DNA of 64,000 nt from Ectothiorhodospiraceae bacterium BW-2 (GTDB lineage: Bacteria > Pseudomonadota > Gammaproteobacteria > Thiohalomonadales > Thiohalomonadaceae): contig CP032507.1 in the NCBI GenBank assembly GCA_008375315.1, forward strand, positions 558,001-622,000, read 5' to 3'. Below are positions 44,444-55,804 of the stretch, piece by piece. The translations under genes were made by a program, and so were the position numbers. A model generated the notes under the pieces. That model saw only the letters and a program-made list of their open reading frames with translations. It was not told the DNA's origin and made no database searches. Positions within the stretch are counted from its first letter, which is position 1. Every line of letters begins with the position of its first letter.

Positions 44444-44577
44444 CTGCCGAGAGAAAAGAAGGGGGCTATTGCGCCGAAAACTCCCTCAAACTCCCCTAAA
44501 TTGCATTTGAACCTTAGCCCGGCCTTAGCCCGAAATTTTGGGTTAATTGTGCCGGTTCACTAAAGCATTGATTTATT
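44444..44577. other. Right end of accessory region, no gene
   Basis: 134 bases. TTAGCCCGGCCTTAGCCCG contains a direct repeat (CTTAGCCCG at about 44513 and 44523). No clear copy of the tRNA-Asn 3' end, so no att site could be fixed. Confidence 0.4.
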
Positions 44578-44654
<77 letters not shown>

Positions 44655-44722
44655 GATGTGATGACGGGCACTATTCTAATCGATTCAGCTCTCTGGCACA
44701 AAAGGGATTTGGTCTTAATGCG

Positions 44723-45094
44723 CTATTTTTTCTGCGCCAACATCGATTTAAGATCGGCGAAGGGGTTAAAGGTTGCCGGGCCGCTCGCCTCCCCCGCGAG
44801 GCTCACACCACCACTCCCCGCTTCGAGCTGTTTTTGGTGTTCGTTATCGTGGCAGTAGAGGCAGAGTAGCTCCCAGTTACTGCCGTCGGGCGGATTGTTG
44901 TCGTGGTTATGATCGCGGTGGTGTACCGTCAGCTGCGATAGGTTGGTGCGATCAAATTCACGGCTACAGCGACCGCAGATCCAAGGATACATTTTTAGCG
45001 CCTGTTCACGATACCCCTTCTGTCGCTCCTCCGCTTGACGCCGAGCATCAAGCACTACTCTATCTAATCTATCACTATCTATCGATTTAGCCAT
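44723..45094 (-). CDS. yajD: YajD-type HNH nuclease
   Basis: 123 residues. ICGRCSREF (first Cys pair), LTVHHRDHNHDNNPPDGSNWELLCLYCHDNEHQ: an HNH motif with two CxxC zinc ribbons. YajD-like small HNH proteins are widespread; a DNA nuclease or nicking role is assumed. A C-terminal helix ends in FADLKSMLAQKK, typical of YajD. Just outside the accessory region, with pfkA behind it on the other side. Confidence 0.88.
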   Translation of the reverse strand: MAKSIDSDRLDRVVLDARRQAEERQKGYREQALKMYPWICGRCSREFDRTNLSQLTVHHRDHNHDNNPPDGSNWELLCLYCHDNEHQKQLEAGSGGVSLAGEASGPATFNPFADLKSMLAQKK

Positions 45095-45133
45095 GTTACT
45101 GCTCTCTGTATTGCCTCAGTTGTATTCCCTCAG

Positions 45134-46261
45134 TTAGTCACCAAAACAGGTTCCAACCCGACGAGCACTCTCAATCCAAGGGTGGTCTATCGGGACAATC
45201 TTCTTCTCTCCGGCCACCTCCTCTAGCGCGACCGCTTCGGCTCGGTCACCACGGGCCGCCACCATCACCCCCCCAAGCCCTTGGTGAATATAGTCGCTAC
45301 AGGCGGTGCCTAAACGGGTGGAGAGGAGTCGATCGGCCGCCGAGGGAGTCCCTCCCCGTTGCAAGTGGCCTAAAATAGTCACTCGCGCCTCTAGGCCGGT
45401 TAGCGATTCGAGCTGCTGCGCTACCCGCAGAGTGTGTTCGCCCATCCCCTCTTCGAGCGCGGCTAGCCACGCCTTGGCCTTTTTTCGCTCCGGTTTGGTG
45501 GCCGCGTCCTGCTTCTGCGCCTTTGCTTGTTGTAGTCGATGCTGCTCCTCTACCGACATCGCCCCCTCGGCGACCGCGACGATACTGAAGTTTTTACCGC
45601 TTTTGACCCGATCTAAAATCGCATCGGCGACGCTCTGAATGTGGTAGGGAATCTCGGGGAGGAGAATCACATCGGCTCCCCCAGCGATGCCCGAACCTAG
45701 CGTTAACCAACCGGCACGGTTACCCATCACTTCGACCACAATAATACGGTGGTGGCTATGGGCGGTGCTGTGGAGCCGATCAATCGCATCGGTCACAATC
45801 CCTAAGGCGGTGTCAAATCCGAAGGTGGTATCGGTGCCGGCGACATCATTATCGATGGTTTTGGGTAGGGTCAGCACTCGCAGCCCCTTGTGATGTAGCT
45901 GCAGCGCATTTTTTTGCGTCCCCCCGCCGCCAAGACAGACTAAGGCGTCGAGCCGATTCTGCTCATAGACCTCGACAATGGTATCGGTCATATCGACCGT
46001 TTTGCCCTCCAGTTGCATTCGGTGCGGTTTGTCGCGACTGGTGCCGAGAATAGTGCCGCCAAGGGTTAATATCCCCGATAAGTTACTGCTCTGCAGCGCT
46101 AGGGTGCGGTTCTCTATCAGGCCACGAAAGCCGTCACGAAAGCCGATAAGCTCCATTCCATAGCTACCACAGGCGCTCTTGCCGACCCCACGAATGGCGG
46201 CATTCAGACCCGGGCTGTCGCCACCGGCGGTTAAAATACCTACTCGATGCTGTTTGGTCAC
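45134..46261 (-). CDS. pfkA: 6-phosphofructokinase
   Basis: 375 residues from a GTG with GGAG upstream. [18 protein letters not shown] (phosphate binding), [21 protein letters not shown] (catalytic loop with the base Asp), [11 protein letters not shown] and [14 protein letters not shown]. It phosphorylates fructose 6-phosphate. The Lys in PKTIDND is typical of PPi-dependent and related long forms, whereas the Gly in GGGGT at the site of E. coli Gly104 favours ATP, so the phosphoryl donor is open. Longer than E. coli PfkA (320) by a charged insert (about 235-260). Confidence 0.9.
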   Translation of the reverse strand: MTKQHRVGILTAGGDSPGLNAAIRGVGKSACGSYGMELIGFRDGFRGLIENRTLALQSSNLSGILTLGGTILGTSRDKPHRMQLEGKTVDMTDTIVEVYEQNRLDALVCLGGGGTQKNALQLHHKGLRVLTLPKTIDNDVAGTDTTFGFDTALGIVTDAIDRLHSTAHSHHRIIVVEVMGNRAGWLTLGSGIAGGADVILLPEIPYHIQSVADAILDRVKSGKNFSIVAVAEGAMSVEEQHRLQQAKAQKQDAATKPERKKAKAWLAALEEGMGEHTLRVAQQLESLTGLEARVTILGHLQRGGTPSAADRLLSTRLGTACSDYIHQGLGGVMVAARGDRAEAVALEEVAGEKKIVPIDHPWIESARRVGTCFGD

Positions 46262-46283
46262 CCTGCTCTCCTGTTGTTTGTCG

Positions 46284-48444
<2,161 letters not shown>

Positions 48445-48504
48445 TCAGTGGGTGTAAAGGGGCGGCATATTACCAAACTCTTACCGGCGATAGCAGATCT
48501 GCTG

Positions 48505-51500
48505 CTACTTTCTCTCTACCCATTTAGCTAGGGTAATAAACATCTGTTCTGGATCAAACGGTTTGGGGATATGGTCACTCATGCCCACCGCTAGGACTCG
48601 GTCGATCTCCTGCTGCATAACATTGGCTGTCAAGGCGATCACCACCACCGAGTCCCACTGCCGCTGCTGCCGAATCCGCCGCGTCGCCTCGTAGCCATCC
48701 ATCACCGGCATCTGGCAATCCATTAGGATAATATCGTACTTGCGCTGCTGCAGCTGGGTCAGCGCCTCGGCACCATTGGTGGCGCTATCGATAGCGATCC
48801 CCTCATCGGCAAAGATATCGTACACCAGCTCTCGGTTCATCTCATTATCCTCTACCAGTAAAATGGCCCGGTTTTGCAAGCGTTGCAGCGCCTCGTGTAG
48901 CTGCTGCTCCCGCTCCTGCTCGCCACTTAGCGGTGCCGGTTTCGACTCATCTGGTACCAATAGCCCCACTACGACATGAAAGGTTGAGCCCTTATCGGGT
49001 TCGCTCTCTACCCAAACCCGCCCCTGCATTAGCGCTGCCAGCCGCTGTACAATGGTCAGCCCTAGCCCCGAACCGCCATATTTACGGCTAGTGGAGCTCT
49101 CGGCTTGGGAGAATGACTGAAACAGCCGCTGTAGCTGCTCGGCCTCAATACCGATACCGTGATCCTCAATGGCAAAGTGGAGCCAAACTCGCTCATCCTG
49201 CGGCGGCTGCTCTGAGGCGATGTGGATAGTGACGGTATCGCCATCATGGCTGAACTTCACCGCATTCGAGACTAGGTTGGTCAAAATTTGGGTCAGCCGC
49301 AGCGGATCGCCGACATATCGAAACGACATCCTCGGCTCGATCTTAATCGCCAACATAATGCTACGCTCTTCGGCCTTAAATTTAACTAAATTGAGGGTAT
49401 TCCCAATCACCTCATTGAGTTGAAAGCTCACCTGCTCTAGCTCCAGCTTGCCCGCCTCAATTTTGGAGAAGTCGAGAATATCGTTAATAATGCCGAGTAG
49501 ATTCTCGGCCGAACTGTAGGTTTTACGAATATAGTTGGCTTGCCGTGGGGGAAGTCCGCTCTTGAGTGCGAGTCGGGTCATGCCGAGGATCGCCGTCATC
49601 GGGGTGCGAATTTCGTGGCTCATGCTGGCGAGAAAGTCCGATTTAGCGCGACTAGCCGCCTCAGCCTCCTCTTTGGCTAACCGTAACTCTTCGGTTCGTG
49701 CCTCTACCTCGCGCTGTAGATTTTGTTGATAGTTAACCCGTTCGGTGACATCTTCGTGCACAAAGATCGCCCCGACCACCGTCCCATTAACAATGAGCGG
49801 CGTCCCTTTGATGTTAAAGATGCGCGACTTGCCACCGGTAGTTAGCGGAAAGTTGACATCTTGTAGGTCAAGCGGCTCCCCTTGCAGTACTCTACGATAA
49901 CTCTTTGCTAGGCCGGCGCTAACAACGGAGGGGTGTTGATCGATGCGATGCCCCAAATAGGCCCCCTTCGATTGGAGGTTGTTGCCGATATGGGAGATAT
50001 GATACTGGTTAATTTCGGTAATCTTTCCCTGCTGATTCACCGTAATGAGCGAGGTCGGCACAATATCCAAAAAGGCCCGGTAGCGCTGCTCACTCTGGCG
50101 CAGCGCCATCTCCTGCTGCTTGCGTTCGGTAATATCTTGCACCGTACCGTTAGTTACCACGGGCTGCTCATTGTGGTTATAGCGAGTTATCCCCCGCTCA
50201 TAAACATACTTCACTCGCCCGTCGGCCATGAGCAGCCGGTGTTCGATCTCATACGGACGGTGGAGGTCGAGCGAAGCGGTAAAGGCTTGATCTACCTGCT
50301 GTCGATCCTCGGGGTGAATCATCGCTAAAAAGGCCTCATACGAGGCGGTAAAGGCGGTCGGTTCGATCTCGAAAATGCGATAGATCTCCTCCGACCAACT
50401 CAGGTGACCAGTACGGTGCTCCAGCATCCAGCTACCGATTTTGGTCAACCGTTGCGCCTCATTGAGCTGGCTGACACTCTGCGACAGTGAGGCGTAAGCC
50501 TGCTTCACTTCGGTCACATCGACATTGGTTCCGACCAGTCGTTGCAGCTCGCCATGCTCGCTATAGAAGGCGATAAAGTTGGCCTCTATCCAACGCAGTT
50601 TACCGCTTTGGGTCTGAATCCGAAACACGCATCCGTGTGGGCTTTTACCACGGCTCGCATCGGTTAACGCCTCAAGGACAATATCGCGATCTTCCACCAC
50701 CACAGAGCGCAGCCACTGCTGAAATGAGAGTCGATGGCGGGGCGGTTGGTAGTCGTAGATAAGGTTCATCCGCTCATCTAGGATCAGTTGTTGCTGTTGC
50801 AGATGGGTCTCCCAGATCCCGATTTGAGCCGCATCGGTTGCCAAGCTCATGCGCTCTAACGCGCTCTTTAGGCTAGTGTCGGTCTGTAGATAGTTGATAA
50901 CAAACCCGAGCGTATCGGTGATCGCAACAATATAGCGCTCCTCCTCTACGCTCTGCCGGTGACCTACTGGTAGATAGAGGTTGAGCACCCCTATCACCCT
51001 ATCACGATAGGAGATGGGGGCACAGTAGTGGCCATGGTCGCTCATCTGTTCTAGGCGAATCGGGTGGTGTTCATTCAGATGGCTAGCAAATACCACCCGT
51101 CCCTCAGCCGCCTGGCCGCAGAGACACTCCCCTATCTCGATCGTTTGGCAGCGCTGTTGCAGCTCTTCGCTAAGCTGGTGTTGCGCCACCATCTCCAGCT
51201 TGCCCGCAGCATTAAGTAGAAAGATAGCCCCCTTATGCTCTAGCTGGTAGTGGCCGAGAGATAAAATCTGTTGCAGCGCCTGAGATAATACCTGCTCTAG
51301 CGAATCTGAGCTAGTCGCTAGCCTTAACAGGGTCGAGGTGACCCCCTCACGCCATAGCTGATGCTGATAGCGGGAGGCCTGCTGTTCAGCCCCTTGGCGC
51401 AGATGTTTCTCCCGTAGCAGCGCCATAGTGCGCGAGGAGAGGGTGGCATACATCTTTAGGATCGCCTCAATGAGCTGCCGCATCGCTCCGTCCATCTGGC

Positions 51501-51981
51501 GATTGGTGAAGCGAATGGCCTCCTCTAGTCCCTCCCCCTGTTGTAACTGCTGTAGCATCAGCACCATCCGTTTATCGCTATCGAGAATATGAAACGCTAG
51601 CCAGTTGGTCAAAAACTCAACTAACTGTTGCATCCGCTCAAGTGAGGGGCACCGCTGCCTGCGCAGGTCGATGAGGGTGGTGGTAAAGTTTTGATGGGTC
51701 TGGAGGTGCTGCTGTAGCAGCTCGGTACCGCTATTGAAGTGGTGCTGCCAAATCGCCTCTTCGGTAGTAAAGTGGTAGAGGGCGTAGCGCTCTAGTTCGT
51801 CCAGTATCGAATCGACCTCAAACGCCTCGGTCGATTCGATGAGCGCTGCGGCGAGTTGGTTTAAGATCGAGACCAACACTTGGTGCTGTTGATCAATCGA
51901 CTCTATCCCAATCTCAAAATTTTTATCCCAAGGAAAGAGTTCGAATAGGTCAGAGCGAGTCGCTGTCGCAATAGGTGCCAT
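48505..51981 (-). CDS. Haemerythrin-GAF-PAS hybrid sensor histidine kinase
   Basis: 1158 residues from the ATG at 51981 (numbers below count from a TTG one codon earlier). Residues 10-145: haemerythrin with the full di-iron set (His34, His71/Glu75, His93/His97, His132/Asp137). A GAF-like domain (about 220-365), PAS domains at about 380-490, 505-620 and 630-750, a HisKA helix with His790 (SHEIRTP), HATPase (NLVSNAVKF, DHGIGI, GSGLGL) and a receiver with Asp1089 (ILMDCQMP) and Lys1141. No membrane helices, so it is a cytoplasmic kinase, likely sensing O2 or redox. Its output partner is not in this window. Confidence 0.92.
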   Translation of the reverse strand: MAPIATATRSDLFELFPWDKNFEIGIESIDQQHQVLVSILNQLAAALIESTEAFEVDSILDELERYALYHFTTEEAIWQHHFNSGTELLQQHLQTHQNFTTTLIDLRRQRCPSLERMQQLVEFLTNWLAFHILDSDKRMVLMLQQLQQGEGLEEAIRFTNRQMDGAMRQLIEAILKMYATLSSRTMALLREKHLRQGAEQQASRYQHQLWREGVTSTLLRLATSSDSLEQVLSQALQQILSLGHYQLEHKGAIFLLNAAGKLEMVAQHQLSEELQQRCQTIEIGECLCGQAAEGRVVFASHLNEHHPIRLEQMSDHGHYCAPISYRDRVIGVLNLYLPVGHRQSVEEERYIVAITDTLGFVINYLQTDTSLKSALERMSLATDAAQIGIWETHLQQQQLILDERMNLIYDYQPPRHRLSFQQWLRSVVVEDRDIVLEALTDASRGKSPHGCVFRIQTQSGKLRWIEANFIAFYSEHGELQRLVGTNVDVTEVKQAYASLSQSVSQLNEAQRLTKIGSWMLEHRTGHLSWSEEIYRIFEIEPTAFTASYEAFLAMIHPEDRQQVDQAFTASLDLHRPYEIEHRLLMADGRVKYVYERGITRYNHNEQPVVTNGTVQDITERKQQEMALRQSEQRYRAFLDIVPTSLITVNQQGKITEINQYHISHIGNNLQSKGAYLGHRIDQHPSVVSAGLAKSYRRVLQGEPLDLQDVNFPLTTGGKSRIFNIKGTPLIVNGTVVGAIFVHEDVTERVNYQQNLQREVEARTEELRLAKEEAEAASRAKSDFLASMSHEIRTPMTAILGMTRLALKSGLPPRQANYIRKTYSSAENLLGIINDILDFSKIEAGKLELEQVSFQLNEVIGNTLNLVKFKAEERSIMLAIKIEPRMSFRYVGDPLRLTQILTNLVSNAVKFSHDGDTVTIHIASEQPPQDERVWLHFAIEDHGIGIEAEQLQRLFQSFSQAESSTSRKYGGSGLGLTIVQRLAALMQGRVWVESEPDKGSTFHVVVGLLVPDESKPAPLSGEQEREQQLHEALQRLQNRAILLVEDNEMNRELVYDIFADEGIAIDSATNGAEALTQLQQRKYDIILMDCQMPVMDGYEATRRIRQQRQWDSVVVIALTANVMQQEIDRVLAVGMSDHIPKPFDPEQMFITLAKWVERK

Positions 51982-52005
51982 CAATGCAGGTTACTCCGCG
52001 CAAGA

Positions 52006-53373
52006 TCAAGGGTCGTTAAGTTCAGCCAATGGAAACGCCTCTAAGCCATCCTCTTCACACAGATTAATCAATCTATCGGCAGAAAAGTGGCAGCTAAAGC
52101 AGCTCCCTTTACCCGGCTGGCTGCGAATTTTCAACTCAGCGCTATGGCGATTTAACACATGCTTTACAATCGCTAGCCCCAACCCCGTCCCCCCCAGCTC
52201 ACGCGAACGGCCCACATCGACGCGAAAGAAGCGTTCGGTCAGACGCGGAATATGATCCGCCTCAATGCCGATACCGTTATCCTCTACCGAAAAGATAAGT
52301 CCTGTCTCGTAGTCGAGTTGGCAGTTGAGAATCACCACTCCATTTTCAGGAGTATAGCGAATCGCATTGGTAATTAGGTTATAAAACGCGCTAAATAGCT
52401 CCCGCTCACTCCCATAGAGGCAGTCGCAGTTGGTGACCGCCTTAATGAGCCGCAGCTCGATATTTTTGCTCTCGGCGAGCGGTAGCAGCGAGTCGTAGAG
52501 GTTTTCAACTAAGGGTAGTATGTCAACTAGATGTTCGTCGTAGGTTAACTGGTGGTTATCTAGCTGAGATAATAGCAGCAGATCATCGATAATATGCCCC
52601 ATGCGCTGACTCTGCTGCCCCATTAACATTAACGCCTCGCGCCATGCGTAGAGTCTCTGGCCATCATCGGGTGCCGAGTCGGACATCGCCTCTAGGTAAC
52701 CGTGAATCACGGTTAGCGGCGTGCGTAGTTCGTGCGAGACATTGGCGACAAAGTCTCGTCGCATCTGATCAAGTCGCTGGGCGTGGCTAATATCCTCCGC
52801 CATGAGTAGGGTCTGTCTTTTACTTAGTTTAAATAGCTGTATATTAAGGGTAAAGGCGCTATCGACTGGAGATTTAAGGATGACTGGCTCTTTAGGATCG
52901 GCCAGAAAATCGACAAAGTCAGGAGAGCGCAGAAAGTGTTCAATCGGTAGGCCGATATCGCTGTGCCGTATCCCTAGTAGCCGCATCGCCGCCTCGTTAA
53001 ACCAGACGATGTTATGGTTGTTTTTAAGAATCACTAGCGCATTAGGAATCGCCTCAAAGATATGGTGGTAGCGGCGAGTCTGTTTTTGGAGCCGATTGAT
53101 ACTCCGTCGCTGCTTACGATAACTACGGCGCAGAAAGCTCATTAGCTCATCCCATACCCCCACTAGATCGGGAGGTTCGCTCGCCCGACTGTGGCGATAC
53201 CAAGCGATAAGTAGCCGTAGCTGTTTATAGTGCCACCCCGAGAGCAGTAGCAGAGCCGCAAGGAGTGACCAAGCTAGCTCATCGACAATAAGGCCTATCA
53301 CTACGAACAGAACCACTACCGGCAGATTTCGGCCCTTCAGTGGCCAGAGCAGTGAGGAGAGAAGAAGCCCCAT
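52006..53373 (-). CDS. phoR: Phosphate-regulon sensor kinase PhoR
   Basis: 455 residues. Two N-terminal membrane helices (about 17-47), a basic linker, a PAS domain (about 105-195), HisKA with His214 (NVSHELRTPLTV) and HATPase (YNLITNAIRY, VEDNGIGIEAD, GGTGLGLAIVKHV). This is the layout of PhoR with no periplasmic sensor domain. phoB is not next to it. It phosphorylates PhoB when phosphate is low. The gene upstream on this strand is a Lon-like protease, not phoB. Confidence 0.85.
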   Translation of the reverse strand: MGLLLSSLLWPLKGRNLPVVVLFVVIGLIVDELAWSLLAALLLLSGWHYKQLRLLIAWYRHSRASEPPDLVGVWDELMSFLRRSYRKQRRSINRLQKQTRRYHHIFEAIPNALVILKNNHNIVWFNEAAMRLLGIRHSDIGLPIEHFLRSPDFVDFLADPKEPVILKSPVDSAFTLNIQLFKLSKRQTLLMAEDISHAQRLDQMRRDFVANVSHELRTPLTVIHGYLEAMSDSAPDDGQRLYAWREALMLMGQQSQRMGHIIDDLLLLSQLDNHQLTYDEHLVDILPLVENLYDSLLPLAESKNIELRLIKAVTNCDCLYGSERELFSAFYNLITNAIRYTPENGVVILNCQLDYETGLIFSVEDNGIGIEADHIPRLTERFFRVDVGRSRELGGTGLGLAIVKHVLNRHSAELKIRSQPGKGSCFSCHFSADRLINLCEEDGLEAFPLAELNDP

Positions 53374-53399
53374 ACCTATACTATCGCCTTACCTCAACA

Positions 53400-55802
53400 T
53401 TACCCACTCTCATGCAGCGACTGCTTTAGCTGCTGCAACCGTTGTAGCCGTGCTACCACTGCCCCATTGACCGATTTACGCTTGTAGTGGCCGTTACGAT
53501 CCGCCTTGCCGGCAACGACGCCGGTCAGTAGCTCTAGCGCCTCATCGACATGGCTAATCGCATAGATCGCAAACTGCCCCGCTCGAACTGCCTCAATCAC
53601 TTCGCTAGCTAGCATTAGATTTTTCACATTAGTCTTAGGAATAATGACGCCATGACTGGCTGTGAAACCTCGCTGCTGGCAGAGCCGAAAAAAGCCCTCA
53701 ATCTTCTCATTCACCCCTCCAACTGGCTGCACTTGGCCAAACTGGTTCATCGAGCCGGTCATCGCTAACGACTGCTTAATAGGGTAACCGCTAATCGCTG
53801 AAATTAGCGCACACAGCTCCGCTACCGAGGCGCTATCGCCATCGAGCTCGCCATAGGACTGTTCAACGACTAGACTCCCCGAGATCGGTATCGGCCCTTC
53901 GGCCGCAAAACGGGCGGTTAAAAAGGAGCTTACGATCATCACCCCTTTGGTGTGAATCGATCCGGCTAGCTCGGTCTCGCGCTCAATATCGAGCACATTC
54001 CCTTCCCCCATGTGAACTGTCGCCGTAATTCGTGCCGGCTGACCAAAGCTATACTCACCGGTGGTTAAGACCGTTAAGGCGTTCACCTGCCCGACCGCCT
54101 CCCCTTCGGTATGAATGAGGGTATCACCGCGTAAAATCGACTCATCGAGATGCTCCTGCACTCGGGCCGCACGGTAGTAGCGCTGGGCTATCGCCTCCCG
54201 TACCGTCTCACGGCGAATCCGCTTTTTGCGCTGCCGTCTAGCCGAGTAGTCGGCCTCGCGCAGCAGATCGGCAATATTGCGCATGTGAATCGATATTTTT
54301 TGGCTATCTTCCACCATGCGCGAGGCGTAATCGACTAGTTCGGCAATGCCGCTAGCATCGATGGTCAATAACTCCTCCTTGCGCACGACTGAGGCGATCA
54401 GCCGCGCTAACAGCATCACATTATCGCCATTGCGGGGTAGATCCTCTTCAAAATCGACCTGTACTCGAAACAGCTCCTCAAATTCGGGATCGTAGTTAAA
54501 GAGCTGGTAGTAGAGCTGGCGATCCCCTAGCAAAATCACCTTCAGTTGTAGCTCAATCGCCTCCGGATCGAGCGAGACGGTGGTATTGACGCTTAGCATC
54601 TGATCGGGGGACTCAATTTTAATCTGATTGCTATTGAGCGCCCGTTTGAGCCCCTCCCAAGCGTAGGGGTTGGAGAGTAGCTTATGGGCATCAATGAGTA
54701 GATACCCTCCATTCGCTTGGTGCAGCGCCCCCGGTTTGAGCAGGGTAAAGTCGGTTAAAAGATTGCCCATCTGTGCCTGATACTCTATCTTGCCGACTAA
54801 ATTGGTAAAGGTCGGGTTATCAAGGTAGATAACCGGTGCGCCATCTAGGTCAGTATGGTGGAGCAGATTATTGACTTTATAGCGGTTTAACAGCCGCTTA
54901 CGCCGCGCCTCAGGCGACTCTTCGTCTCCCCCCTCTTCGCTAATAAACTCACCGATTCGCTCTAAAACATCCGCCTGCACTGCGTCAAGATGGCGCAAAA
55001 TATCGGGCCATCGCCTATAGCGCTTGTGGAGCCGCTGTAGCAGTCGAGCGATGGTCTGCTCTGCCATCTGTCGATTGAGCGCCACTATCCGCTCGCGTGC
55101 CTCCCGCTGCCACTCCGGTAGCTGTTGTAGTACCCCCTGCAGATCGTTTTGTAGCGTATCGATGGTGCGTTCGACCCGCTGCTGCTGCTTTTGGGGCAGT
55201 TCGGCAAACCGTTCGGGGGTGAGGACTTCATCCTCTTTCACCGGCGCAAAGGCGAAGCCGCTAGGGGTGCGAAACAGCCGCACTCCCTCAGCATCGGCTT
55301 GGGCCGAAATGGCATCAAAGGCACGCTCCTGCTCCTTTTGTAGTTCACCTTCTAACTGCTCTAGCTGCTCTCGGTAGCCGCTGCTCTCAAACAGTGCCGG
55401 CAGAGAGCTCCCTAAATCGGTGGCAAATTGGGCCATGTCAGCGGCAAATGTCGCCCCCATGCCGTGGCGCAGCCGCAGTGCTTTGGGTTTGTGAATCTGC
55501 TCAAAGTTATAGACATAGCACCAGTCGGTGGGCTTGGACTGTTTGGGGGCGACTTGGGAGAGGTAGCGGCGAATCACTGAGTGTTTACCCATACCGGTCG
55601 GCCCCATCAGGTAGAGATTAAACCCTTTGTGTTTCATCCCGACGCCAAACTCTATCGCCCCCATCGCCCGCCGCTGCCCGACTACCTCGATTAACTCCTC
55701 CAGCTCGTCGGAGTTTTTAAACGGCAGTTTAGCCGCGTTGCAATGGCGGGCGAGCTGCTCTGGCAATAGCGCTAGTGCAGCGACTGTATCGGTCACTGCC
55801 AT
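53400..55802 (-). CDS. LonB-like ATP-dependent protease
   Basis: 800 residues. Walker A GPTGMGKHS (about 67-75), an AAA-type core with a long helical insert (about 140-300, Gln/Arg-rich coiled coil), sensor region GGYLLIDAHKLLSNPYAWEGLKRALN, and a C-terminal Lon proteolytic domain with Ser657 (DGDSAS) and Lys700 (NEKIEGF). The family (AAA_32/LonB, YcbZ-type) differs from housekeeping Lon by lacking the LAN domain. Likely a cytoplasmic protease; substrate unknown. Ends 2 bases after ettA. Confidence 0.87.
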   Translation of the reverse strand: MAVTDTVAALALLPEQLARHCNAAKLPFKNSDELEELIEVVGQRRAMGAIEFGVGMKHKGFNLYLMGPTGMGKHSVIRRYLSQVAPKQSKPTDWCYVYNFEQIHKPKALRLRHGMGATFAADMAQFATDLGSSLPALFESSGYREQLEQLEGELQKEQERAFDAISAQADAEGVRLFRTPSGFAFAPVKEDEVLTPERFAELPQKQQQRVERTIDTLQNDLQGVLQQLPEWQREARERIVALNRQMAEQTIARLLQRLHKRYRRWPDILRHLDAVQADVLERIGEFISEEGGDEESPEARRKRLLNRYKVNNLLHHTDLDGAPVIYLDNPTFTNLVGKIEYQAQMGNLLTDFTLLKPGALHQANGGYLLIDAHKLLSNPYAWEGLKRALNSNQIKIESPDQMLSVNTTVSLDPEAIELQLKVILLGDRQLYYQLFNYDPEFEELFRVQVDFEEDLPRNGDNVMLLARLIASVVRKEELLTIDASGIAELVDYASRMVEDSQKISIHMRNIADLLREADYSARRQRKKRIRRETVREAIAQRYYRAARVQEHLDESILRGDTLIHTEGEAVGQVNALTVLTTGEYSFGQPARITATVHMGEGNVLDIERETELAGSIHTKGVMIVSSFLTARFAAEGPIPISGSLVVEQSYGELDGDSASVAELCALISAISGYPIKQSLAMTGSMNQFGQVQPVGGVNEKIEGFFRLCQQRGFTASHGVIIPKTNVKNLMLASEVIEAVRAGQFAIYAISHVDEALELLTGVVAGKADRNGHYKRKSVNGAVVARLQRLQQLKQSLHESG

Positions 55803-55804
55803 TC

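Larger units (their letters stand above)
33256..44577. mobile_element. Accessory region: decayed integrative element between two tRNAs
   Basis: Everything between tRNA-Asn and tRNA-Arg is foreign to the core gene order. Left part (to 36.15 kb): pglX remnant, large hairpin, IS3-type element, truncated integrase. Right part (36.2-44.44 kb): a compact plus-strand element of two toxin-antitoxin pairs, an AlpA-like HTH, a C4-like RNA region, mini-primase, DUF3987 ATPase, iterons, SF2 helicase and HTH protein. No capsid, portal or large terminase. Both flanking tRNAs point their 3' ends into the region. No att direct repeat could be seen, so exact borders are unknown. Confidence 0.65.

Noticed and set aside
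33230-44577. att direct repeats of tRNA-Asn or tRNA-Arg 3' ends
   Set aside because: Looked for copies of GGTTCGAGTCCAGCAGGG and GGATTCGAACCCCTGA across the region and found none.
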